The notes beneath the pieces are model-generated. The model was not told the DNA's origin, searched no databases, and saw nothing but the letters and a program-made list of their open reading frames with translations. Positions 16,181 to 23,955 of a DNA stretch of 64,000 nucleotides are shown piece by piece. How positions within the stretch are numbered: the stretch's first letter is position 1; the number at the start of each line of letters is the position of its first letter. Location: assembly GCA_963708645.1 (NCBI GenBank), contig CAVPTA010000007.1, positions 620,001 to 684,000 of the forward strand, read 5' to 3'. The stretch is from RYN-133 sp963708645. GTDB lineage: Bacteria > Actinomycetota > Actinomycetes > Mycobacteriales > Jatrophihabitantaceae. Both the position numbers and the translations under genes were made by a program.

Positions 16181-17337
16181 CTCTTGGAAGGTCCGTATTT
16201 ACTGGCCTGTAGCGTTCCGGTCGGTTCCGGGAACATGATCAATTGCGGTTCAGTCCGCAAATAGTCCGCAGAAAGTCCGCGCGCGGTCCGGAGTTGGTCC
16301 ATCCGGTCGGCGACTTCGTCGAGCCGGTCGCCGTACAGATGGCCGTAGAGATCGAGGGTCATGGTCGCGCTCGCATGGCCGAGCATCCGTTGGACGACCT
16401 TCACGTCGGCACCACTCGTGATGGCCAGCGATGCCGCGGTATGCCGCAGGCTGTGCGGCGTGAGGCCGTGCAGGTCGGCGCCCCGCGTCGCACGGTCGAA
16501 GACGGTGTGCCGGAAGTTCTGCAGCCGAAGCAAGCCTCCGCGCGGCGACGTGAACACGAAGTCGTCCGGCCGCTTCCCCGCGATGTGGCGCGCCAGTTCG
16601 TCGATGAGGAACCGCGGGATAGGAACGCTTCTGACCTGATGCGACTTCGGCGTGCTGAACACCGGATGGCCGCCGACCTCGGCAACCGCCTCGGCGATTT
16701 CAGCCCGGCGCCGCATCAGGTCCAGACGTCGCGCTCGCAGCGCGGCAAGCTCGCCGAAGCGCACGCCGGTGTAGGCGAGAAAGAGGATGGCGAGCCGATA
16801 CTCGCCGGCCGCGTCGGCCAACTCCTCGACCTGGTCGACGGTGAGGAAAACCTTTTCGTTCTTCACAGCTCGCGGCAACGGGACGTGATCGGCGGGGTTG
16901 CGAGCCAACCTGCCGTCACGCACTGCTAGCGAGAACGTCAGCGAGAGAACGCGATGTGCCTGCCGTACTGTCGCGGCCGCGAGTCCGGACGCGCTCAGCT
17001 CGGCCACCCACGCCGCGACGCCCTCTTGTGTGACGTCGGCGAGGCGGATGTCTCGCCAGTGCGGGAGCACGTTGACGCGCAACAGACCTGCGTAACGCGC
17101 GTTTGTGCACGGCTTCAGGTCTACCTTGGTTTCGAGCCACCGCCGCGCCCACTCTGCGACCGTGATGCGAGATCGGCCAGGGTCGACGTACATGCCCGTC
17201 GTGACGGCCGTCGTGACCTCGTCGAGCCATCGCTGGGCGTCGACCTTGCGCTTGAAATGGCGCGAGTGTTCCTTGCCCGGATTGTCGCGGTACCGAGCTC
17301 GCCAGTGCCCGTCCGAGCGCTTCGCGATGTTGGCCAT
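16114..17337 (-). CDS. int: Tyrosine recombinase (site-specific integrase)
   Basis: A 407-residue phage-type integrase. The start at 17337 (MANIAKRSDGHWRARYR) is the usual actinophage start; six residues upstream are optional. Residues about 1-50 form the arm-binding domain and about 60-145 the SAM-like core-binding domain. The catalytic domain has Arg193 (TGVRFGEL), Lys231 (TPKSHQ), His295-Arg298 (HSLRHT), His321 (LGHAS) and Tyr331 (LDLYGHL). The last 22 residues (from GPRGARTRNLRIKS) are antisense to attL and tRNA-Lys, and the stop lies inside the tRNA gene. In the excised circle the frame would continue from attR-side DNA for 67 further codons. Confidence 0.93.
   Translation of the reverse strand: MANIAKRSDGHWRARYRDNPGKEHSRHFKRKVDAQRWLDEVTTAVTTGMYVDPGRSRITVAEWARRWLETKVDLKPCTNARYAGLLRVNVLPHWRDIRLADVTQEGVAAWVAELSASGLAAATVRQAHRVLSLTFSLAVRDGRLARNPADHVPLPRAVKNEKVFLTVDQVEELADAAGEYRLAILFLAYTGVRFGELAALRARRLDLMRRRAEIAEAVAEVGGHPVFSTPKSHQVRSVPIPRFLIDELARHIAGKRPDDFVFTSPRGGLLRLQNFRHTVFDRATRGADLHGLTPHSLRHTAASLAITSGADVKVVQRMLGHASATMTLDLYGHLYGDRLDEVADRMDQLRTARGLSADYLRTEPQLIMFPEPTGTLQASKYGPSKSGPRGARTRNLRIKSPQLCQLS
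16138..16182. repeat. attL: 45-bp att core in tRNA-Lys
   Basis: Identical over 45 bp to 22209-22253. It begins in the anticodon loop region and runs 2 bp past the tRNA discriminator. Three of the four bases immediately before it also match attR. Confidence 0.9.
16253..16285. repeat. Left-end GTCCGC 11-bp repeats (putative integrase arm sites)
   Basis: Successive 11-mers GTCCGCAAATA, GTCCGCAGAAA, GTCCGCGCGCG lie about 70 bp inside attL. They are matched in the same orientation at 22060-22081 inside attR. They also encode the LSADYLRTE stretch of the integrase. Arm-type binding sites would look like this, but no binding data exist. Confidence 0.4.
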
Positions 17338-17475
17338 GTGATCGCCTCCGAGCAACGAGATGATCTCGGTGTATCACGACGATCTGTCAGCTCCGAGCGG
17401 TGCAACAACAGCCAACGCTTGTCAACGAAAGTCGCAGGAAGCCCGCCGCGGACACTGCGGCGTTACGCTTTCTTC

Positions 17476-17706
17476 GTGGCGACCGATCGAGTGGTGACTG
17501 ACCACCGAGTGATGGGTGGCGTGCCGTGTATTGCTGGCACGCGAATTCCGATTGCCACCATCGTTGGCCTGCTCGCCGAGAGCTTGACCCCGGACGACAT
17601 CGTGGCCGAATACCCCCAGCTCACCCTGGAGGACGTTCTGGCCGCTCTCGAGTTCGCCGCAGCGGCCGTTGACGAGCGACACCTTCCGCTCCGGACGCCT
17701 GCTTGA
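17476..17706 (+). CDS. DUF433 (VapB-type antitoxin-like) protein
   Basis: A 76-residue protein from the GTG at 17476. It has the DUF433 signature GGVPCIAGTRIPIATIVGLL followed by SLTPDDIVAEYPQLTLEDVLAAL, a small winged-helix-like fold normally paired with a PIN-like DUF5615 partner. The next frame, starting within its stop codon, resembles the beginning of such a partner but is broken (see 17703-17806). It lies downstream of and divergent from the integrase. It may be a remnant stabilisation module of the element. Confidence 0.85.
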   Translation: MATDRVVTDHRVMGGVPCIAGTRIPIATIVGLLAESLTPDDIVAEYPQLTLEDVLAALEFAAAAVDERHLPLRTPA

Positions 17707-17806
17707 GGTTCTTCTCGACCAGTGCGCTGCCCCACTACTGATCAGTCCGGCATCCGCTGGCTCGTTTCCGGTGCGATTGGCCGAATTTGCGCACCCCGCG
17801 CAGTGA
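17703..17806 (+). pseudogene. Possible DUF5615/PIN-like toxin remnant
   Basis: Overlapping the DUF433 stop, TTG-AGG-TTC begins LRF. After a one-base slip the frame reads LLDQCAAPLLISPASAGSF and stops at 17806. Partners of DUF433 start with a very similar basic-hydrophobic MRFLLDxC strand but are about 110 residues long. Only about 34 codons remain. The match is short and seen by eye only. Confidence 0.35.
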
Positions 17807-17989
17807 GTTCAGGCTCGGCGAATCGGCGGCAATCGAATCGCAGTGGCCGTCAACCGAACGTTCTCACGTCCGTTTCATCCGGGATTAGCTACGTTCTAGA
17901 CCGCGCCGCCTGTTCCATCCCTCCCGGAACAGGCGGCCCGGCCATCTAGCGAAGGTCGCTCCTGCTCCAAGGGTGAGCACAATGGTTGC

Positions 17990-18199
17990 ATGGTCGCAGA
18001 TAATTCGAAACCGATCTTCCAGGGCGAGATGGTCCAGGTGGTCATCGTCGACGGTCTGCTCATCGATGGCCGCGAGTACACGGTCGAACAGGCCGAGGCT
18101 CTACGTGACGAAGAGAGCGGCGAGCTGCGCAATGAGGTCGACGCTGCCTTGAAGGCAATCCGCGCGTATCAACGGGCCACCGACGAGGGGTCACCGTGA
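17990..18199 (+). CDS. Small acidic hypothetical protein, 69 aa
   Basis: Starts MVADNSKPIFQGEMVQVVIV at 17990 and continues as a hydrophobic strand and an acidic C-terminal helix (VEQAEALRDEESGELRNEVD). The codon pattern (G/C third positions) looks coding. There is no HTH or membrane helix, so it is not an obvious excisionase. No family is recognised. It stands alone between the DUF433 module and hairpin repeats. Confidence 0.55.
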   Translation: MVADNSKPIFQGEMVQVVIVDGLLIDGREYTVEQAEALRDEESGELRNEVDAALKAIRAYQRATDEGSP

Positions 18200-18250
18200 A
18201 CCGATATCGGTGCCCGCACCAGCGGTAATAGCTCAAACCCGGCTTGAACA

Positions 18251-18296
18251 CCGGCTGGCGGCAAAGCCGGTAGGGCCGCTGTGCGGCTAAGCCGGA
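18251..18296. repeat. Hairpin cluster with a second copy at 21939-21975
   Basis: CCGGCT (18251-18256) pairs with AGCCGG (18265-18270), and GCCGC (18275-18279) pairs with GCGGC (18283-18287) over a 3-nt loop. The 15-mer CGGCAAAGCCGGTAG (18259-18273) recurs at 21939-21953 near the right end, again followed by a GCCGC-N3-GCGGC hairpin. This may be a terminator family or an element-specific structured repeat. Confidence 0.5.
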
Positions 18297-18838
18297 TGTT
18301 TGAGCGATGGTGGTTCTGACGTGAAAGTGGCAACAGCTGGTGACCGTCACGTCCGCAGGAGTGTCACGTCCGCAGGAGTGTGGTGTGTGAACGGGTCTCC
18401 GCGTGACACCGGACAACAAACCAAAGGACTGCTATTCGCCGACGGCACAGCAAGCTTCCGCTCGACGCGGTGGGTCGTCAGATCGCTACCGGCAGCAAAC
18501 CGGCGAGCAGCCAGCTCCTCCCAGTCAGCCACGCGGTCAGCCACGCACTCAGGCGCCTCGCATCGGCCTGGTCGGCGGTGGCTCGGTCCCGCTTTGGAGG
18601 GATCGGATAATGGTTTGCTCGTGCCGTGGACGCGACTGTGCCCGGCGCGCGTAGACGCTAGGGCTGGTGCGGGGGATGAGGTAGCGCGGCCCGGCGCAGC
18701 TGGGGGCGGGGGCGAGCGTGGCGCGCAGTACGGCGGGTCGCCTCGGCAGGTGAACATGTCGAACCCATGCATCAGCGCGGGTTTGGGTAGGGCCTTTGCG
18801 GCAACACCGCGCTGACTTCGATACCCAGACCCGAGCGG
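18297..18838. other. Noncoding stretch with a 17-bp tandem repeat
   Basis: No convincing gene. GTCACGTCCGCAGGAGT occurs twice back to back (18346-18362 and 18363-18379). Open frames on both strands lack recognisable domains, starts with ribosome sites, or biased codon use. Confidence 0.5.
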
Positions 18839-19209
18839 CCATCCTGCCCGCTCACGCCCGGGCGATGTCGACCACGACGTGCCGTTCCAGTGCCCGATCA
18901 ACGTTTGATACGCGCTCGAGTTGGGATAGCGCGTGCCCACCGCCCAGCCGTTCTTGGCGGACAGCATGACCACCGACCGGAATTCGCCGGAGGTCGCGGC
19001 CGCGGTCTGGAAGTGCCAGGCACCGCCAGCGAAGCGGGCGGTGTACGGATGGAACACCGAGCCGTGTTCTGTGTAGCCCACCGCGGTCGGCCGGGTCGCG
19101 CCCGGCACGAACGACAACGAGCTGACCTGCCCGCGCGCGGTGCCGCTTGGCATCGGCAGCGCGACGCGTGTCCATCTCGTCCCGTTCCAGTGCTCGAGGA
19201 TCTGGTTCG
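18839..19209 (-). pseudogene. Partial duplicate of the secreted repeat-protein gene
   Basis: About 371 bp nearly identical to 19498-19868, offset by exactly 659 bp, with only a handful of substitutions. It encodes the ILEHWNGTRWTR to LIGHWNGTSWSTS part of the neighbouring protein, but in another frame from the gene and without a start. It begins 7 bp after that gene's stop. The likely origin is a tandem duplication followed by loss of the rest of the second copy. Confidence 0.85.
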
Positions 19210-19215
19210 GAATTT

Positions 19216-20355
19216 TCAGTTGTCGCGTTCGGCGAGGAAGAACTCGGCGCCGTTCGCCGGTCTGGCCGGACCGTATGTTCCCACGCCCCATACCTGGTTT
19301 GAGTTCGGCACGACCGCATCGGCGAAGAACTGGTCGGTGCCGGTTGTGGACGGGTTGGTGGTCGGTGCGATCGTCCAGCTGCGGCCGTTCCAGCGCTCGG
19401 CGAGCGTTCGCCAGCCGCCGCACCTTGGGCACGGTTGGGTGTATCCGGTCGCCCAGACGTTGTTGGCGCCGCCGGCGCTGACCGAGAGCAGGGTGTTCCA
19501 TCCTGCCCGGTCACGCCCGGACGATGTCGACCACGACGTGCCGTTCCAGTGCCCGATCAACGTTTGATACGCGCTCGAGTTGGGATAGCGCGTGCCCACC
19601 GCCCAGCCGTTCTTGGCGGACAGCATGACCACCGACCGGAATTCGCCGGAGGTCGCGGCCGCGGTCTGGAAGTGCCAGGCACCGCCAGCGAAGCGGGCGG
19701 TGTACGGATGGAATACCGAGCCGTGTTCTGTGTAACCCACCGCGGTCGGCCGGGTCGCGCCCGGCACGAACGACAACGAGCTGACCTGCCCGCCCGCGGT
19801 GCCGCTTGGCATCGGCAGCGCTACGCGTGTCCATCTCGTCCCGTTCCAGTGCTCGAGGATCGGGTTCGCGGTCCCGTTTTCGTAGCCGCCCAGCCAGAGG
19901 TTCTGAGGCCCGGCAGTCGCGGCGCCCGATATGAAGAAGTGGGAAGGGATGGCCGAGGCATTCACGCGATGCCACGCCGTCCCGTTGAAGTGCAGGACCA
20001 GAGTGCTCGGCGGGGGACCGGCGGCGCCGATCGCCCATAGGTTCGACCGTCCTGACCCGGCCAGGACGGTGACTGACCCGCCGCCGGCGATTCTCGGCAG
20101 ATTCGCCCGGTGCCACGACGCCCCGGTCCAGTGCAGCACGAACGGCTGCCCGGTGCCGGAACCGCTGTAGGTGCCGGCGGTCCATACGTTCGAGGGGGCG
20201 AACGCGACCACGCTGTCGAGTTCGCGGATCTGATAGTTGAAGTTGGTCCCCGGGCGTGGCGTGGCGACGGGATGCCAACCGGTGACGGCTTGAGCGGGAC
20301 CGGCGCCCCAGGCGATCATAATCGTTACCGCGCCGAGGACAGTTCGGATACGCAT
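19216..20355 (-). CDS. Secreted beta-propeller-like repeat protein
   Basis: A 379-residue exported protein: signal peptide MRIRTVLGAVTIMIAWGAGP then AQA (cleavage near residue 23). The mature part is built of recurring blades of the form NVWAxG ... HWNGTxWxR (for example NLWAIGAAG, NLWLGGYENG, GWAVGTRYPNS, NVWATGYTQ, QVWGVGTYG), spaced about 45-60 residues. Such Trp/Gly repeats are common in actinobacterial secreted proteins of unknown role. Extracellular binding is the best guess. It is cargo of the tRNA-Lys element. The internal 371 bp from 19498 are duplicated downstream. Confidence 0.82.
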   Translation of the reverse strand: MRIRTVLGAVTIMIAWGAGPAQAVTGWHPVATPRPGTNFNYQIRELDSVVAFAPSNVWTAGTYSGSGTGQPFVLHWTGASWHRANLPRIAGGGSVTVLAGSGRSNLWAIGAAGPPPSTLVLHFNGTAWHRVNASAIPSHFFISGAATAGPQNLWLGGYENGTANPILEHWNGTRWTRVALPMPSGTAGGQVSSLSFVPGATRPTAVGYTEHGSVFHPYTARFAGGAWHFQTAAATSGEFRSVVMLSAKNGWAVGTRYPNSSAYQTLIGHWNGTSWSTSSGRDRAGWNTLLSVSAGGANNVWATGYTQPCPRCGGWRTLAERWNGRSWTIAPTTNPSTTGTDQFFADAVVPNSNQVWGVGTYGPARPANGAEFFLAERDN

Positions 20356-21059
20356 GAGAACCTCCCGTGGCGACGCCCTTGGCCGCGAAACCTAATCCTG
20401 GATCACTTCCGCGGCAACGATTCTTCGCCATTTCTTGGGTCTAGCTGTCGCGGACTCGGTGTCGGTCAGGGTTGAGCCCTCATACACATCGTGGGGGACG
20501 GCTTAGTACGCGGACATGCATCGAGATCGACCTGGGCGGCGATAGAGCAGTCCCTCGACAAGAGGCATTCGCAGTCGGGTCTGCACATGACCAAGAAGAC
20601 GGACTGATCGTACGAAGCCGCGGTGCGCACTGTCATGATCGACCTCGGATTGTCTGAATTCGAACTCGACACGACCCTGTTTGTTCCGCTCAACGGCCCC
20701 TCAATGCCGTGATATTTGGCGACAACCATCCGGCGCTCGAGCTGGTAGCGCATGGCCTAGAGCGATCCAGACGCGCAGCCAGTCGCGCAAGGGCAGCGCA
20801 TTTGGATCGACATCGCAACAATCGCCTCCCCAGTCGGTCGTGCTGAAGCTTCACCAAGAGAGCTGTCTTGCGCCGGTTATTGGAGTGGGAGGACAGTTCC
20901 GATCACTTTCGGGGACGCGGTAATGGCATTTCGTCAGTGAAACGTTGACTCATCGGTGGCTTGATCAACCGAAGATGATCAAGCCATCGGGAGATGTCCG
21001 CGACCGAAACCACGGCAATCCCCAGGCGCCCACTAAAAGTCAAGTGAACGGGGTCGACG
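20356..21059. other. AT-richer intergenic stretch, no gene recognised
   Basis: About 700 bp with lower GC than the flanks. Short open frames of 60-95 codons overlap on both strands, and none has a family motif or ribosome site. One perfect inverted repeat is listed separately at 20957-20986. Confidence 0.5.
20957..20986. promoter_or_regulatory. Perfect 11-bp inverted repeat upstream of secreted protein gene
   Basis: TGGCTTGATCA (20957-20967) and TGATCAAGCCA (20976-20986) are exact reverse complements around an 8-bp spacer, 73 bp before the start at 21060. It could be an operator or an attenuator hairpin. There is no T-run for a classical terminator. Confidence 0.45.
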
Positions 21060-21803
21060 ATGAACGCGATCCGCTTAGCGGCCATCGCCGCACTGGTCGT
21101 CGGCGTCCTCTTATATTTCGCCGAGGACGCCGGTGCCGCGCGCGGCACCGCACTGCATGGGGCCCCGAAGGTCGGGAGCTGTTACGACATTTCAGGTAGG
21201 ACCGCATCGCAGAACTCGTCAACCAGCGCGCAAACCGTCAACTGCCGCAAGCCGCACACCCTGTGGGTTGTCGCCGTGACGGCGATGCCGGAGCGCTACG
21301 TCGCCCAGCAGCGCAACGGCTCGCCGCTGACGGGGAAAGCGGTGCGCTACTTCGACAGCGTCTGTCTGCCTGCGATTAGCCGAGCGATCGGTGGCCTCGG
21401 CAAGAACTTCGCCCGTTCGGCCTACATGTACTACTGGTTCGTGACGACGGCGGCGCAGCAGAAGGCCGGCGGCCACTGGATGAGCTGCTCAGTAGGCATC
21501 GCTATGGCCCAAAACCTCGTGGTCACCAGGAAGACCAAACCAACCAAGATCAACACAGGTGTACCGAACGTGCTTCAACTGTGCGGGACCAGCACGTACG
21601 CCGGCACCACCTGTGCCGCCAAACATCTCTACCGCCAGACCTATGCCTTCGCCATCCAGCATCGCCTGACGACCACGGCGGCGCGGGCCGCCGCGCAACG
21701 GACTTGCCCGGGACACGTGGCAAGCCCGTCATGGATGTACTGGTGGCGCGCGATCAAGCCACAGGACAACTTCATCACCTGCCTAACTCGTACGCGCCAC
21801 TGA
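21060..21803 (+). CDS. Secreted septum-formation-family-like protein
   Basis: A 247-residue exported protein with signal peptide MNAIRLAAIAALVVGVLLYF ending near EDAGA. The mature domain starts PKVGSCYDISG and continues VNCRKPHTLWVVAVTAM, the pattern of the Septum_form domain (GxCFD ... V.C..PH..EV). A second half repeats the pattern with LCGTSTYAGTTC and ends WWRAIKPQDNFITC. Eight or so cysteines suggest disulphides. The role is unknown; the family name comes from a single context in actinobacteria. Cargo of the tRNA-Lys element. Confidence 0.72.
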   Translation: MNAIRLAAIAALVVGVLLYFAEDAGAARGTALHGAPKVGSCYDISGRTASQNSSTSAQTVNCRKPHTLWVVAVTAMPERYVAQQRNGSPLTGKAVRYFDSVCLPAISRAIGGLGKNFARSAYMYYWFVTTAAQQKAGGHWMSCSVGIAMAQNLVVTRKTKPTKINTGVPNVLQLCGTSTYAGTTCAAKHLYRQTYAFAIQHRLTTTAARAAAQRTCPGHVASPSWMYWWRAIKPQDNFITCLTRTRH

Positions 21804-21836
21804 CCGCCCGCAGGCCGGGGGATCACTGAGCGCTTC

Positions 21837-21862
21837 GCCAGCGACGCTTTTGCGTCGCTGGC
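21837..21862 (+). terminator. Strong hairpin terminator (11-bp stem, TTTT loop)
   Basis: GCCAGCGACGC pairs perfectly with GCGTCGCTGGC across a TTTT loop, 33 bp after the stop at 21803. There is no long U-tract afterwards, as is common for actinobacterial intrinsic terminators. Confidence 0.65.
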
Positions 21863-22208
21863 AAACCTGGCTCGGCGCGGCAGCCACGCTCGGCGCAGAG
21901 TCGGCAACTTGCCGCTGATCACCCCACATTGCGCTCATCGGCAAAGCCGGTAGCTCGGCAATGCCGCTTCGCGGCGCAGAGGACGCCCCCACCTCCCCAT
22001 CGCGCTAACCCCAGTCCGCCCCGACGACTAGCTCGACAGCCGGAAGTTGATCTCTCTCGGTCCGCAAGTGGTCCGCAGAAAGCTCAAAAACGACCGACCT
22101 CAGCCGTCGACAGTCAATGACATCCAGGTGCACTGAGGCCAGTAAAAGTGGGCATTGCAGGAGCTTGCCAAGATCATCCAACCCATAACCAACAAGTGCC
22201 CAAAGCGA
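21863..22208. other. Right-end noncoding DNA of the element
   Basis: No gene on the forward strand. It holds the second copy of the CGGCAAAGCCGGTAG hairpin repeat (21939-21975) and GTCCGCAAGTG/GTCCGCAGAAA (22060-22081), matching the left-end repeats. On the reverse strand it is an open frame continuous with the att core, which would become the integrase C-terminus in the circular form. Confidence 0.6.
22060..22081. repeat. Right-end GTCCGC repeats (putative integrase arm sites)
   Basis: GTCCGCAAGTG followed directly by GTCCGCAGAAA, the same order, orientation and 11-bp spacing as at 16253-16274. They lie 128 bp inside attR. Confidence 0.4.
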
Positions 22209-22253
22209 ACTTTTAATCCGTAGGTTGCGGGTTCGAGCCCCGCGGGGCCCACT
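22209..22253. repeat. attR: 45-bp att core
   Basis: Exact copy of 16138-16182 (tRNA-Lys 3' part). The ankyrin gene stop codon begins 3 bp further right at 22256. Confidence 0.9.
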
Positions 22254-22255
22254 GA

Positions 22256-23692
22256 TTAACGATCTTGCGGGACGGTCAGTCCACGAGAGCGAAGCAACTC
22301 GACAACTGCGGCGCTCGGCGCTTTGGGGTCGGCCAGGTCGGTGATGATGTCGTCGACGGGAGCACCGGCGTCGAGCAACAACCGGACGGTCGCAACCCAA
22401 TCAGGCATGGGGGCCGATTCGGGAGCCTCGCCGCTGCCCACCAGCGCCCAGTCGAGCGGCGGGCTGTTCCAGCGGCTGTCGCGGAGGGTCAGGTCGGCCC
22501 CGCGCTCGAGCAACAGCGCGACGGTGTCGGCGGTTCCGGCCCAGCTCGCGGCGTGCAGGGCGGTAGCTCCGTCGTCGTCGGGGCCAACGCGGCGCGTGTC
22601 GATCGGGAAACCGAGGTCGAGCATCAGTGCGACCGATGCGGTGTTGCCGCGTTCGGCCGCGTTCACCAATGTTGCGAGGTCGGCGGGCTCCAGCCGTTCC
22701 ACCAGGCCAGAAGCGGCCGCGTCTCGCGCCCGGTCCGCATCGCCTCTGATCACCGCCTCGAGCAACTGGTCGACCAGGTCGCCGTCCGCATCTCGCAGCA
22801 GGTCGAGGGTTGCACCGACACCAGCGGTCAGCGCGCGCCGTCGCGCTGACCGCCCGTCGGGGCCAGGCGCGCGCGGGTCTGCACCGGCGGCAAGGAGAAC
22901 GGCGACCGCATCCAAGTCGGGCTCGGCCACCGCCTCGCCCAGCGCCTCGGTGAACACCTCCGGGGTAGCCGCGGCGGCATCGGTCAGCAACTGCAGACAC
23001 CACGTGCCGCCGGCCGCGTAGAGCGAGGCGAGCACCGTCTCGGATCGGATCGGCGCGCCCCGCTCGAGCAGCAGGCGGATGATCGGCTCGTTGTTGCGGC
23101 TGGAGTTGGCGCTGGTCACTGCACATTCCAGCGGACGCCAGCAGCGCCGCCCGGCACTCGGCCCGTCGACATCAGCGCCCGCATCGACCAACAGCCGGGC
23201 CACGGCGGCCAGGCCGGGGCCACGATCAGGGTCAAGGTGGAAGCGCGATGCACACGCCAGATGCAGCGCAGTCCACCCGCTCCCCGGATCGACACGCGTC
23301 GCGGCACCCGGGTCGCGCCGCAACTCGGCCTCGACCCGCTCGACGTCGCCCAGCACCACGGCTGCCGGGAATCCGGACCGCGCGAGTTCCGGTCTCTCGT
23401 GCAACATGCGCGCAGCCGCGCCGATCTGCATGTTCACGCTGAAGCGCAGGAATTGCACTACGTCCTCGGGAATGGAGGCATTTCGTGCCTGGATCTCGCG
23501 CACCAGTGCCGCCCAGCCCGGATGGCCGAACTCTCGCGCGAGCGCGAGTTGCGCACCAGCCAGCGTGATCGGTGCTGACACCGCCGCGAGCCTCGAACGG
23601 GCCAGCGAGTCGCCGTCGCGAGCGGCGCGCAACAACTCCTTGGCCCGGCGTCGCACCTGGTCGAGATCCGGGTGTTCAGGAAGCGTCGACAT
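22256..23692 (-). CDS. Ankyrin-repeat protein
   Basis: A 478-residue cytoplasmic protein. Residues about 1-75 form a small helical N-terminal domain (HPDLDQVRRRAKELLRAARDG, and EFGHPGWAALVREI typical of these bacterial ankyrin proteins). Ankyrin repeats follow, with clear units GWTALHLACAS, RLLVDAGADVDGPS, LLLERGAPI, VLLAAGADPRAPG, GATALHAASWAGTADTVALL and LLERGADLTLRD. Protein-protein binding is expected; the partner is unknown. Its stop is only 3 bp from attR, so the gene borders the element but belongs to the chromosome. Confidence 0.9.
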   Translation of the reverse strand: MSTLPEHPDLDQVRRRAKELLRAARDGDSLARSRLAAVSAPITLAGAQLALAREFGHPGWAALVREIQARNASIPEDVVQFLRFSVNMQIGAAARMLHERPELARSGFPAAVVLGDVERVEAELRRDPGAATRVDPGSGWTALHLACASRFHLDPDRGPGLAAVARLLVDAGADVDGPSAGRRCWRPLECAVTSANSSRNNEPIIRLLLERGAPIRSETVLASLYAAGGTWCLQLLTDAAAATPEVFTEALGEAVAEPDLDAVAVLLAAGADPRAPGPDGRSARRRALTAGVGATLDLLRDADGDLVDQLLEAVIRGDADRARDAAASGLVERLEPADLATLVNAAERGNTASVALMLDLGFPIDTRRVGPDDDGATALHAASWAGTADTVALLLERGADLTLRDSRWNSPPLDWALVGSGEAPESAPMPDWVATVRLLLDAGAPVDDIITDLADPKAPSAAVVELLRSRGLTVPQDR

Positions 23693-23955
23693 GACATCTC
23701 CTCAGTGACCCGACGGTCCGCGTGTCAGGTCGGGAGATGATCACAAGACCCGCAAATCTGACGACGAGAGGTGAACTCAGTTCTACCCGCGGACCCGAAG
23801 GCGCCCTCACGCGCCCTACGGCAACGCTAACGCAAAGTCCGTTCCGAGTGGCGTTGTGCACGGGGCGACATAGTGGCAAAAGGTCGCGATCCGGACGCAC
23901 GCGGTGGAGATCCTGAAGATCGCGAACTAGGCTCGTGCGCCCAGTGGTCTTGTGA

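Larger units (their letters stand above)
16138..22253. mobile_element. 6.1-kb integrative element in tRNA-Lys
   Basis: Bounded by an exact 45-bp direct repeat of the tRNA-Lys 3' part (16138-16182 and 22209-22253). It has an integrase at the left end reading toward the tRNA, hairpin-rich noncoding DNA, a DUF433 gene, a small unknown gene and two secreted-protein genes. I see no excisionase, replication, relaxase or phage structural gene, so it cannot move by itself except perhaps by excision. Its cargo has visibly lower GC and looser packing than the flanks. It is probably a decayed or satellite-like island. Confidence 0.85.

Noticed and set aside
18347..19215. A second full gene from the duplicated segment
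   Set aside because: No start, no signal peptide and a frame change after the duplicated part; it is a fragment.
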